Shown here piece after piece: positions 17,214-25,559 of a stretch of 64,000 bases of DNA. The stretch's first letter is position 1; every line of letters begins with the position of its first letter. Origin of the DNA: a bacterium HR19 (GTDB lineage Bacteria > Calescibacteriota > Calescibacteriia > Calescibacteriales > Calescibacteriaceae); NCBI GenBank assembly GCA_002898315.1, contig BEHV01000004.1, forward strand, positions 1 through 64,000, written 5' to 3'. Made by a program: the position numbers and the translations under genes. The notes under the pieces are model-generated. The model searched no databases and was not told the DNA's origin. It saw only the letters and a list, made by a program, of their open reading frames with translations.

Positions 17214-18749
17214 ATGCCCTTCCCTAATTTTATAGTTTTCTTTTTGATTTTGTCTTTTCAAGATAAATTAACTCAGCCAGCAGTATGCAGAGAAGAAGCC
17301 GGAAAGATAAAGGCAAACATCACTCCCGAGACACCAGAAAAAGCAGTTGAAAACTTCCTTATTCTGATATGTGCCGGAGAAAAGAAAAAAGCAGAAGAAC
17401 TTTTAAAAAATGCAGATGATAAATTTCCCAACAATTTCTTGATAAAGTTCAACCTTGGAAATTTTTATATCACAGAAGAAAAATACGATTTTGCGATATT
17501 CTTTTTGAATCAGGCAAGAAGAATAAAAGAGGTTCCTTCTGTATTTGATTCTCTCGCAACTGCATATATAAAATTTGGAGACATAGATTCGGCAGAGAAA
17601 ATAATAGAAGAAGGAACTTCAAAGTTTTTAATCTCAAAATTAGATGAAGATGAAAAGAAATTCCTTTTGAATTTAATCCTCAAAAGAGGTATAATAAGAA
17701 TGTTCAGAGGAGAAGTTGAAAAAGCTGAAAGTGATTTCAGGGAGTATCTGAAATATGAAAAGCTAAACCCTTACCCTTATTTAGCCCTCGCAGAAATCAT
17801 GGGAAGAAAAGGGAAAATAGAGTCCGCAAAGGAGACACTTCTTATGGCTCTTGCGAATTCTGACTCGGGAGAGATAAACCTCTATGCAGGAGCTTTCTTT
17901 CATTCTAATGGATACTTTGAAGAAGCGACACATTACTACTTAAAAGCAGCTGAAAAACTCTCAAAAGAAAAAATGTATCTTTCACTTTTTATGCTCGGAA
18001 CAGTTCAGAGAGATTTGGGAATGTATTATGAGTCAAGAGAATCTTTTGAGAAAGCGAAAAAATATCCAGAACTCGCAACAGCAAAAGCATACTACTCAGA
18101 GAGAAAAAGGTTAGAGCTTGTAAAAAGATTTATAGAGAAGGGAAACATAAAAGGTGCAGAATTTGAACTCAGAGATATACTGAACATCTTCCCGGAAAAC
18201 AAAGAGGCAAAAAAACTTCTGATTGATCTTCTCTACCTCAAAGCACTTTTATTCTCACCGAAAGAGCAAAAGATAAAAATTCTTGAAGAGGCAAGAGAGT
18301 TAGCAAAAAGCTATCTTGATAAGAACCCCGGAGATGATGAAGTATTGGTGAAGTTCGCTCTTATAAACCTCTGGCTTGCTGAAATCGGTCCCAAATTCGC
18401 AAGGAGTGGAAACATCCTTCACGCAATATCTGCTTTACAAAACGCAGTGAAAATAAAAGACATCAAAGATTATAGAACTCTTCTTGCAATATCTTACTAC
18501 ATGATAGAAAAGTATGACTCTGCAATAGAAGAGCTTAAAAAACTTCCACCAGAACCAAAAATCCTTCTCTTTCTCGCCTCGGCTTATATAAAATCGGGAG
18601 ATATAAAAAAGGCAGAAGAAGTCCTCAAAAACATAAAAGATAAAAAAGACGAGAACTTCCTCCTCATCTCATACGAAATTTTCAAAAACAAAAAAGATAA
18701 CGCCAATATGCAGAACATAGAAAAGCTGATACTCGGAGAAAACGAGTGA
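17214..18749 (+). CDS. Tetratricopeptide-repeat protein with signal sequence
   Basis: A 511-residue protein starting with a hydrophobic stretch (NFIVFFLILSF, residues 5-15) that looks like a short signal peptide or anchor, so it is probably periplasmic. The rest is made of TPR units: recognisable Gly-8/Ala-20 spacing in NFLIKFNLGNFYITEEKYDF near 80, VFDSLATAYIKFGDIDSAEK near 115, PYPYLALAEIMGRKGKIESA near 185 and several further C-terminal repeats. TPR arrays serve as protein-binding scaffolds in envelope assembly or secretion; no specific partner can be read. The ATG follows an AT-rich stretch with TAAAAT eight bases upstream and no Shine-Dalgarno site. It abuts rnpA. Confidence 0.85.
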   Translation: MPFPNFIVFFLILSFQDKLTQPAVCREEAGKIKANITPETPEKAVENFLILICAGEKKKAEELLKNADDKFPNNFLIKFNLGNFYITEEKYDFAIFFLNQARRIKEVPSVFDSLATAYIKFGDIDSAEKIIEEGTSKFLISKLDEDEKKFLLNLILKRGIIRMFRGEVEKAESDFREYLKYEKLNPYPYLALAEIMGRKGKIESAKETLLMALANSDSGEINLYAGAFFHSNGYFEEATHYYLKAAEKLSKEKMYLSLFMLGTVQRDLGMYYESRESFEKAKKYPELATAKAYYSERKRLELVKRFIEKGNIKGAEFELRDILNIFPENKEAKKLLIDLLYLKALLFSPKEQKIKILEEARELAKSYLDKNPGDDEVLVKFALINLWLAEIGPKFARSGNILHAISALQNAVKIKDIKDYRTLLAISYYMIEKYDSAIEELKKLPPEPKILLFLASAYIKSGDIKKAEEVLKNIKDKKDENFLLISYEIFKNKKDNANMQNIEKLILGENE

Positions 18750-18750
18750 A

Positions 18751-19164
18751 ATGAGATTCAAAAGATTTAAGCTCAGAAAAAGAAAAGATATACAAAGGGT
18801 CTTCAATGAAGGTGACTCAATTTCAAACGAAAATTTTTCAATAAAGATACTTTTGAAAAAACCCGAGAAAGAAAAAGGAGAAGAAAAAAACATAGACGCA
18901 AAAAACGAACTCAAAATTGACTTCAGATTCACAGTTATAGTGCCTAAAAAAGCGGTAAAATTAGCGGTGAGAAGAAACAGAATAAAAAGAATTGTAAGAG
19001 AAGCGATAAGGTTTCTTATAAAAGAAAACAAAATGTTTGAAGGAGATATGGTGATTATAGTAAAAAACGATATATCCTCCCTAAAATCCTACAATGTCAA
19101 AACTGAAATAGAAAAAATTCTCCAAAAATATATGAATAACGAGTTGCAAGAAGATACACAATAA
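18751..19164 (+). CDS. rnpA: Ribonuclease P protein component
   Basis: RnpA is the basic protein that helps RNase P RNA bind precursor tRNA. The 137-residue product starts RFKRFKLRKRKDIQRVFNEG, and has the RNR signature RRNRIKRIVREAIR at 74-87. A Lys/Glu-rich loop of about 20 residues (37-56) between the first strands is longer than usual. The ATG comes one base after the TPR gene stop, so the two are translationally close. rpmH, yidD and yidC, its near-universal neighbours, are not here. The 3' end overlaps the convergent prepilin peptidase gene by 68 bases. Confidence 0.93.
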   Translation: MRFKRFKLRKRKDIQRVFNEGDSISNENFSIKILLKKPEKEKGEEKNIDAKNELKIDFRFTVIVPKKAVKLAVRRNRIKRIVREAIRFLIKENKMFEGDMVIIVKNDISSLKSYNVKTEIEKILQKYMNNELQEDTQ

Positions 19165-19888
19165 AACACGAGATAAATATAAAAGGTATGAAGGGTATAG
19201 GTTGAGATATTCCGATATCTTTTGAGAAAATTCGCCTCACGATAAAAAAAACGGCTCCTAAAAAAGAAGAAAAAATCATGACCATTATCGTCCCGAAGAA
19301 CCCCGAGAAAATCCCAACAGGTACCATGAAAAATACATCTCCTTCACCTAATCCCTCTTTTTTTCTTATGATTTTGTATAGTGATTTGACGATGAGAAAA
19401 ACTCCAGCACCAACCAGAACACCACCAACAGAATCCCTCACACTCCCGTAAATCAGCATATACAAAATTGAAACCGACGTTGAGAACAAAATGAGAATAT
19501 CTGGGATAGCGAGAAATATAAAATCAAAGAAAGAGGCGACAAGAAGAGACCAGAAGAAAAAGAAAATGAGAAAAAATCTCAAAAGAGAAAAATAAGAAAA
19601 TTCAAGGGAGAGAAAACCCAATATGCCAGAGAGCAGTTCTATCAGGAAATAGTAAAAAGGAATATTGCTTTTGCAAAAAAAACATTTTCCTCTCAAAATC
19701 AAAAAACCAAAAATAGGGATATTGTATCTTGCAGGGATTAGGTTTCCACAAGACGGGCAAAAAGAACGAGATGGAGAGAAAATTGAAATTTTTCTTGGGA
19801 TTCTATGTAAAAGAACAGTAGCAAAAGACCCCCATATACTTCCCCAAGCGAAAGCCAATAAGCTTAACACGAAAAACAAGCCACCCAT
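19097..19888 (-). CDS. pilD: Type IV prepilin peptidase / N-methyltransferase
   Basis: PilD cleaves the leader of type IV prepilins and related pseudopilins and methylates the new N-terminus, in the cytoplasmic membrane. In the 263 residues the zinc site CxxC...CxxC (44, 47, 69, 72) marks the bifunctional form. The catalytic aspartates are Asp122 in FFDFIFLAIPD and Asp184 in GEGD. About seven membrane segments. AAAGAGG precedes the ATG by nine bases. The only other pilus-related gene in the window is a PilO-like one at 30957. Its last 22 codons lie under the end of rnpA on the other strand. Confidence 0.93.
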   Translation of the reverse strand: MGGLFFVLSLLAFAWGSIWGSFATVLLHRIPRKISIFSPSRSFCPSCGNLIPARYNIPIFGFLILRGKCFFCKSNIPFYYFLIELLSGILGFLSLEFSYFSLLRFFLIFFFFWSLLVASFFDFIFLAIPDILILFSTSVSILYMLIYGSVRDSVGGVLVGAGVFLIVKSLYKIIRKKEGLGEGDVFFMVPVGIFSGFFGTIMVMIFSSFLGAVFFIVRRIFSKDIGISQPIPFIPFIFISCFIVYLLATRYSYIFGEFFLFQF

Positions 19889-20000
19889 CGCAAAAAACCT
19901 CTTTGATGATGTAAAAAGCGAAAAACTTGCTCAAAAACCAATTTCCCAAAATTTTAACATAAAAAACAAAATCAGAACAAAAGATATTAAAATATTTTTT

Positions 20001-20201
20001 ATGGATTCTGGATTAGAAATCGCATTAGGAAGAGTAGCCATTTCTAACCTGAGATACATCGCAAACTTTCAGAAAAATGCGGTGAGGAAACTTATTTTAG
20101 AACAACCCCAAGTTCCGAGATTGAAAATCTTTGCTCCAAAACTGAATGTAAATGCAAATTTCGGCTTGAAAAAAGGAAGGATGATAAATATAAGGGTCTA
20201 A
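20001..20201 (+). CDS. Small hypothetical protein (66 aa)
   Basis: A 66-residue ORF beginning MDSGLEIALGRVAISNLRYI. Its frame stays open further upstream through the pilD region, but the ATG at 20001 lies in the divergent gap, after a long T-run (ATATTTTTT), a start context common in this window. The product is basic (several Lys/Arg against two Glu/Asp), with no signal or membrane segment. I recognise no family. Codon choice matches neighbours. It lies 67 bases before the MlaE gene on the same strand. Confidence 0.45.
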   Translation: MDSGLEIALGRVAISNLRYIANFQKNAVRKLILEQPQVPRLKIFAPKLNVNANFGLKKGRMINIRV

Positions 20202-20268
20202 GATTTTCTCTTCCACAGTTTAACTTAAATCTCAATTCGTCAATTTGGAGTTAAAATCAAGAGAGATA

Positions 20269-21018
20269 ATGATAAAAACCATAAAATCATTCATAGAATA
20301 CGAGATAAAATTCTTCAAAGCACTAAAAGGTAAAATCTTTTTCAGAGAAATCCTGTATCACACAGGAAAATTCGGGAGAATGAGTTTATTCCCGCTTCTT
20401 GGAACATGCATTCCTTTTTCTGTTATAATTGCACTACACGGCTGGGAAGCAGTAGCACTATTTTCCGCTTACAGATTCCTCCCCTCGGCTATAACAATTG
20501 TTGTCCTGCGAGAAGTTGCACCGGTAATATCTGCAATGATAATAATATCAATAATAGGGAATTCAATAGCTTCTGAAATAACTCTAATGCGAATTCGTGG
20601 TGAATTCACATACCTTGAAGTAATAGGGGTCAACCCTTTTGAATTCGTCATAATACCAAGAGTAATAGCGGTAATATCAATATGTGTGATGATGTTCATA
20701 ATAATATCTACACTGTCTGTGTTTGCAAATTTTCTGTATCTTGTGTATATCAAGGGGTTAAGCGAGGGGACATTTCGGGAAAACATATGGAACCTTATCT
20801 CACAAAGAGATATACTTGGCGGTGCGATAAAATCAGCAATATTCGGATTGATCATAGGCAAAGTTTCAACATTTCTTGGAGTAATCTCAGAGGAATCAAC
20901 AGAAGGAGTAGGGAAAGCAGGTTCGCTAACAGTAATCACTTCATCTCTCATATTTATCGTTCTGAACGTAATTTTATCTCTTGCTATATTCGGAGGATTC
21001 ACTCCCGAGCTAAGATAA
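20269..21018 (+). CDS. mlaE: MlaE-family ABC transporter permease
   Basis: MlaE is the inner-membrane permease of the Mla system, which moves phospholipids between inner and outer membranes. The 249 residues have about six hydrophobic segments, including the conserved block LREVAPVISAMIIISIIGNS, followed by EITLMRIRGEFTYLEVIGVNP and the GK near FGLIIGKVSTFLG. I prefer the ATG at 20269; a TTG at 20245 would add eight residues. The usual partners MlaF (ATPase) and MlaD are not adjacent, so this permease is encoded alone. Confidence 0.9.
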   Translation: MIKTIKSFIEYEIKFFKALKGKIFFREILYHTGKFGRMSLFPLLGTCIPFSVIIALHGWEAVALFSAYRFLPSAITIVVLREVAPVISAMIIISIIGNSIASEITLMRIRGEFTYLEVIGVNPFEFVIIPRVIAVISICVMMFIIISTLSVFANFLYLVYIKGLSEGTFRENIWNLISQRDILGGAIKSAIFGLIIGKVSTFLGVISEESTEGVGKAGSLTVITSSLIFIVLNVILSLAIFGGFTPELR

Positions 21019-21022
21019 AACT

Positions 21023-21868
21023 CTATAAAAGAGAATAAAGAGATGAAATATCACCTATATCTTTTTTTTCCAGCTCTTCAAGTTTGCTTTTGAGAAAATA
21101 AGAAAGCGAATCTTTGCTATAAGAAAAAATTTTCTTTCTGCCATCGGGGAGAACAATATTTGAAACAGTTCCAACTCCTAGCAAAGAGCTTGAAAGGAAG
21201 CACTCCTCAGCAGATAAAAGAGTTTCTGGCTTTTTCTCAACCTCTTCAATATAAATGGAACTGCTCTGACATATTTCAAAAATCTTCTGACGAGTTATTC
21301 CGTTAAGCACCCCGAGATACACAGGCGGAGTAAAAACTTTATCATCTTTTATCCAGAAAATATTTGTTCTCGTTCCTTCGGCAATATACCCATTTGATAA
21401 AAACACCCCTTCATCAAATCCCTCTCTTTTTAATTTCTCTCTTATCACAACATTTTCAAAGTAGCTTATCGGTTTCAATCCTGCAGAAAACCCCGAAGGA
21501 TTTCTCTCATACTCTAATATTTTCACACAGAGATCAGAAGTTTTAGAGTAAGGAAAGTCATCTATAAGGAAGAAGAACGAGAATTCAAGGTCGTGCTCAA
21601 CCAGAAAAATTCTCATCATTCCAAATTCTTTTTGTTGAGCGACTTTAAGAGAGAAAAAAAATATCTGCTCCTCGTCAAACTTTTTATTCCAGACCTTGTA
21701 AGCAGAGTCAGACAACCTTTTTATATGTTCTTTGAGAAAAACTGGCTTTGAATTTAATATCTTCAATGTCTCAAATAAACCTACTCCGCTGAATAATCTA
21801 ACAGCAATAAACTTATCTATGCTCTCTATCTCTACAATATTTCCGTTTTCTATTTTGAAAAGTTTCAT
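21023..21868 (-). CDS. Class IV pyridoxal-phosphate aminotransferase (IlvE/PabC-like)
   Basis: Class IV enzymes include branched-chain aminotransferase, D-amino-acid aminotransferase and aminodeoxychorismate lyase. The 281-residue protein has RLFSGVGLFETLKI near 28, the Lys of LKPISYFENV at about 145 aligned with the PLP lysine, EGFDEGVFLSNGYIAEGTRT with the Glu that contacts the cofactor, and GVLNGITRQKIFEI. At this length it suits PabC or a D-amino-acid/branched-chain enzyme; the sequence does not decide which. The start overlaps the last four bases of the MEMO gene (ATGA-type overlap), so the two are translated in sequence and probably function together or at least share a transcript. Confidence 0.87.
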   Translation of the reverse strand: MKLFKIENGNIVEIESIDKFIAVRLFSGVGLFETLKILNSKPVFLKEHIKRLSDSAYKVWNKKFDEEQIFFFSLKVAQQKEFGMMRIFLVEHDLEFSFFFLIDDFPYSKTSDLCVKILEYERNPSGFSAGLKPISYFENVVIREKLKREGFDEGVFLSNGYIAEGTRTNIFWIKDDKVFTPPVYLGVLNGITRQKIFEICQSSSIYIEEVEKKPETLLSAEECFLSSSLLGVGTVSNIVLPDGRKKIFSYSKDSLSYFLKSKLEELEKKDIGDISSLYSLL

Positions 21869-23082
21869 AGGAATTTTTGTGCAGATAGGAATGCACCCCC
21901 GAAGCTCACAGCAGACGCTGTTTCATCAACCCATATATCCCACCCTATAATATTTCCCTTTGCTTCCGTGTTTTCCGTGATTTTAAGCAAAGCATAGGTC
22001 GGAGCTAATCCGCATACCCTCCGAGCGTTCCCATCTTCCATAACACTATCTAAAAACCCTTTTGCCGAGTTCTGAGCAAAATTCCATAAAGATACGATGT
22101 CTTTGAGGCGAACAAGAGTTATCATATACTGGTCAACCGGACCATCTCCGAACCTAACCCCTATGTGAGCTAAATCAGAAGCAGAAATAAGAACAAAGTT
22201 TGCACCTTTGAGAGAAGAGAAAAGAGCTTCGCGAAGTTTCGAAACCGCCTCATCAAAAAAAACTGTCTGCCCCAAAAAAATTCTTGATGCAGAACAAAGA
22301 ACTGGAACAATCCTAGAAGAAGGAAAAATATACTTTATGAAAACAGCCTGGAACTCTATTGAATGCTCGTTCTTGTGCAAAATCTCGTCTTCAAATATAT
22401 CTTTCCCGAGAGCTTTCTCTATCTCCTTCACTGTATCTTTCTCATTTTTAAGCGTGCCAAAAGGAGTTTCAAAATCCTTCTCAGTAAGAATAAATGTATA
22501 TGGAGAGTAAGCGTGAGACGTACCTAAAACGACAAAAACATCTGGATTTTTCAAAGAGTTCTTGATAATATTCCAGACCATCCCATATATTTTCATTCCG
22601 TTTGAAATCTCAATATGTGGTGATAAAACCGCCTTCAAATTTTCCACCTTGAAATCAGATGGAAATAAAGATAAAATAGAATAGAAAAATTCCTCCGCCT
22701 CTTTCCCTCCCGAAGGGAACGACCTCCCCGCAAGAGCTGATTTTCTCACATTCTGGTTCCTATAATCGGAGCGAACTCTTTCTCTCATTAATCTGAAATT
22801 CTGCGTATCTAAAAAACCATGTTCATCTAATGTTTTGATAAATTTTTTGAGCTGGTCTTCCGGTAAATCTATACCATAAACCGACTTTATCAGATTTTTT
22901 ATCTCTGATTCTGTTCTTTTTCCATCAAGAAAAGATAGAATCATAACCGATAACTCATTCAAAATAAGAGTGGAATCAGAATAGCCCACTACATCACGGA
23001 GTATAAATCTTCCATCTCCAAGAGGCATGACCTCAATATTTTCTCTCAGCTTCGGTTTGGGAGATAAATCAATAACATTCAT
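21865..23082 (-). CDS. PqqD-like domain fused to MEMO1-family protein (AmmeMemoRadiSam protein B)
   Basis: A 405-residue two-domain protein. Residues about 15-95 have the winged-helix plan of a PqqD-like domain (LNELSVMILSFLDGKRTESE then EIKNLIKSVYGIDLPEDQL). Residues about 115-405 are the MEMO1 domain, with LSPHIEISNG, GTSHAYSPY and EHSIEFQAVFIKY, whose histidines align with the metal site of MEMO/extradiol-dioxygenase-like proteins. MEMO proteins are one part of the widespread AMMECR1-MEMO-radical SAM set, whose biochemical role is unsettled. A radical SAM gene lies 2.5 kb upstream on the same strand but no AMMECR1 gene is here. The gene overlaps the class IV aminotransferase. Confidence 0.85.
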   Translation of the reverse strand: MNVIDLSPKPKLRENIEVMPLGDGRFILRDVVGYSDSTLILNELSVMILSFLDGKRTESEIKNLIKSVYGIDLPEDQLKKFIKTLDEHGFLDTQNFRLMRERVRSDYRNQNVRKSALAGRSFPSGGKEAEEFFYSILSLFPSDFKVENLKAVLSPHIEISNGMKIYGMVWNIIKNSLKNPDVFVVLGTSHAYSPYTFILTEKDFETPFGTLKNEKDTVKEIEKALGKDIFEDEILHKNEHSIEFQAVFIKYIFPSSRIVPVLCSASRIFLGQTVFFDEAVSKLREALFSSLKGANFVLISASDLAHIGVRFGDGPVDQYMITLVRLKDIVSLWNFAQNSAKGFLDSVMEDGNARRVCGLAPTYALLKITENTEAKGNIIGWDIWVDETASAVSFGGAFLSAQKFL

Positions 23083-23146
23083 ACGAGACCGAAAAACAAC
23101 AAACTGATTATTTTTAGTAAGATGAAGATAATTTTCGCAATTTTCA

Positions 23147-25468
23147 TTATTTTTCTATGAAGAAATCAACTCTCCTATTGAGAGCTCTTCCCTCAGGGGT
23201 TTCATTAGATGCGATAGGAAACTCTGACCCCTTACCAATTGGTATGAGATTTTCTTTTGGAACACCGAATTGAGCAAGGGTATCGGCAACTTTCTCTGCT
23301 CTCCTCTGGGTGAGCTCTCTATCATAATCTTTGTTCTTTATAGGGTCAGTATGAACTTCAATGCGAATCTTTTTGCCTTTTACTTCCCTCTGAATAAAAT
23401 CAGCAAGTGCCTTTAAAATCTCAACAGAAGACGGCAGAACATCGGCTTCACCTGGAGCAAATAAGATTTTTTCAGGAAGAAGGATTCTATTCGTTGCTTT
23501 CTCTATTATTATTTTTCTCTCAACCTCTCCTAAAGCTTTTTCTCCTCCCTTTAATTCTATAACCTCTTTTATAGGTTCAAGCAATATATCAACCGCTTTC
23601 TTCTCACCTGGGGAGAGATTGACCTGAAACTCAGTGGAATTATATCCCTGAGCAGAAACCTTGATTTTATGAGTTCCTGATGGTAAAACTATTTCAAATC
23701 TACCATTTGACGGGTCAGAAAATACTGGTGGTATATTGGCTCCCTCTACCTCAAATCTTGCAGGAAGCGGTTTCCCATCTTGCGAAGAAACTGTGCCATA
23801 AACCGAAGAGAACTGAACTTCCTTTTTCAACCTAACCTCAACATCTTTAAGTTTCCCTTTCTCAACTAAAACTTTCACCTGATATGGTTCATAACCTTCT
23901 TTTCTGAAGACCACACTCCACTCTCCCGGAGGAAGCTCGTAAGCCAGCACGTTCCCGGACGCATCAGTTGCCTGATTAGATAGGTCAAGGTCAGGATAAG
24001 ATACGATCGCATCTTGAACTGGATTACCCGTAGCATCATCTAAAACTTTAAACCTTACCCTACCACCCTCACCCAAAAAAGCCCTTCTCTCCCACGGATT
24101 CCATATCAGGTTAAAACCGAAAAACAACCTCCAAAACGGAGAATTTCTCAATATAACTTCGTTCGCAAACGGGAAAGATACCGAAAATTCCCGAGACAAA
24201 TTAAAGTCCCCCGCTATAAAAATCGCAAGGTCCTGTATTTCCTGAGGAATCCCAGAAATTACTTCTGAAATAAGTGGAATAGGTCTTGATCTAACTCCAA
24301 GGGAAAAATACATCGGCATATCTGAAAAACTCGCCTCAGATGGTATTGGAGAGTATATTATCAGCGACCATTCCAAAAAACCTGAAATATATCTTGATAT
24401 GCCTGAACGTGAATCCCCCAATTCAGCTCCTACGCCAAAATCAAAGTGATTTGAAGGTTCAATGAACATCTGTGTTTCAATAAAAGAAGGAACATTTACA
24501 TTTTGAGTAATCAACCTTGAATTATCAATAGAGTAAGAAAATGAAAAGTGCAATCTTGGATTGAGAGCAGATATAAAATCTGACCTGAAAGTAGGATTTT
24601 CATCAAAGTCGTAGAGGAAAGACAGAGTAGGTGCAAATGAGACGGTCTGAATACGCGGAGCTCTGAAAGCAGAAAGGAGATATACCTTTGGAGAAAAGCC
24701 GAAAGCCAGATCTCCTCTTTCAAAAGTATAAGCTACTTTTGGAGAGATTATGAAGTCGCCCAAAACCTGAACGTTGTCGCTTGAAAGCTCCATCCCACGA
24801 AACTGACTCCTAACATTTATAGATGAGTTTCTCATCGCAAGTGAAATATCTCCCGAGATGAACCCACCCACATTTATCCTCGGAAGACCCGAAGCGATAA
24901 ATATGTAGTTGTAAAACCCGTAGGAGTTGAATGTCTCAAAATTCACTCTTTGCCTCGCTTCTTTCAGAGCAAAATAATCTCTGCTTATCACGATAATCTT
25001 ATTGTTTGGAGTATCATAAAACCCAAAGAATGTTCCAATAGAGATATTTCTGAAACCAAGTGTTCTTGTTGATGTGATTCTGAAAAGACCCGCGGTTCCT
25101 TCCAAAGATGGATAAGGTTTCAATACATCTACTTTCTCCTGAGCAAAAGATGAATTTGAAAAGAAGATAAGCGAGAAGATATAGAACATAGCTGAAACCA
25201 TCTTACCTTTTGAATTTTTTCTATTAGCTCTACCGCCAAAAAACATCGCAAAAGAGAAAAGAGTTATGAAAGTTCCCGCCAGAAGAGAAATATTTACTCC
25301 AAACTTATGATGCGGTCCATAAACTATACCTGCGAGAATTATTATAATACCATATACTCCAAGACATATTCCGACCCATTCCCATACTGTTATCATCTCT
25401 TCATCTTTTCCCTTTTTCCTTACGCTATCGTTAGTAAAAGATGTGCTTTTTTTCCCCTCCATATCCAT
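23147..25468 (-). CDS. OmpA-type outer-membrane protein with two extra N-terminal membrane segments
   Basis: The 773-residue ORF ends in an OmpA peptidoglycan-binding domain (about 670-773; NKDYDRELTQRRAEKV). Before it lie two carboxypeptidase-regulatory-like beta domains (about 468-545 and 555-625: GRVRFKVLDDATG, SVYGTVSSQDGKPLPARFEV) and a central part, about 110-460, rich in alternating hydrophobic residues as in a beta-barrel. The first 88 residues are unusual: they hold two hydrophobic helices (ITVWEWVGICLGVYGIIIIL and SLLAGTFITLFSFAMFF) ahead of an apparent signal peptide MVSAMFYIFSLIFFSNSSFAQ at 89-109. GAGGT precedes the first ATG, but AAAGG also precedes the internal one, so two start sites are possible. 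Confidence 0.85.
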   Translation of the reverse strand: MDMEGKKSTSFTNDSVRKKGKDEEMITVWEWVGICLGVYGIIIILAGIVYGPHHKFGVNISLLAGTFITLFSFAMFFGGRANRKNSKGKMVSAMFYIFSLIFFSNSSFAQEKVDVLKPYPSLEGTAGLFRITSTRTLGFRNISIGTFFGFYDTPNNKIIVISRDYFALKEARQRVNFETFNSYGFYNYIFIASGLPRINVGGFISGDISLAMRNSSINVRSQFRGMELSSDNVQVLGDFIISPKVAYTFERGDLAFGFSPKVYLLSAFRAPRIQTVSFAPTLSFLYDFDENPTFRSDFISALNPRLHFSFSYSIDNSRLITQNVNVPSFIETQMFIEPSNHFDFGVGAELGDSRSGISRYISGFLEWSLIIYSPIPSEASFSDMPMYFSLGVRSRPIPLISEVISGIPQEIQDLAIFIAGDFNLSREFSVSFPFANEVILRNSPFWRLFFGFNLIWNPWERRAFLGEGGRVRFKVLDDATGNPVQDAIVSYPDLDLSNQATDASGNVLAYELPPGEWSVVFRKEGYEPYQVKVLVEKGKLKDVEVRLKKEVQFSSVYGTVSSQDGKPLPARFEVEGANIPPVFSDPSNGRFEIVLPSGTHKIKVSAQGYNSTEFQVNLSPGEKKAVDILLEPIKEVIELKGGEKALGEVERKIIIEKATNRILLPEKILFAPGEADVLPSSVEILKALADFIQREVKGKKIRIEVHTDPIKNKDYDRELTQRRAEKVADTLAQFGVPKENLIPIGKGSEFPIASNETPEGRALNRRVDFFIEK

Positions 25469-25559
25469 TACCTCTTATATTACAGAGCTTTTTTATATAT
25501 TTTAGTCAGTTTTTCAATTTTAATCAGATTATTCTTGCTTGAGGAAATGAATTGAATTT

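Noticed and set aside
19665-20000. Long upstream extension of the 66-residue ORF through the pilD gene
   Set aside because: This part is antisense to pilD, which has clear catalytic residues; only the part from 20001 is kept.
20469-21002. 177-residue antisense ORF inside mlaE
   Set aside because: It lies fully within a well-supported gene in another frame and has unnatural composition (many Ile, Thr and Asn).
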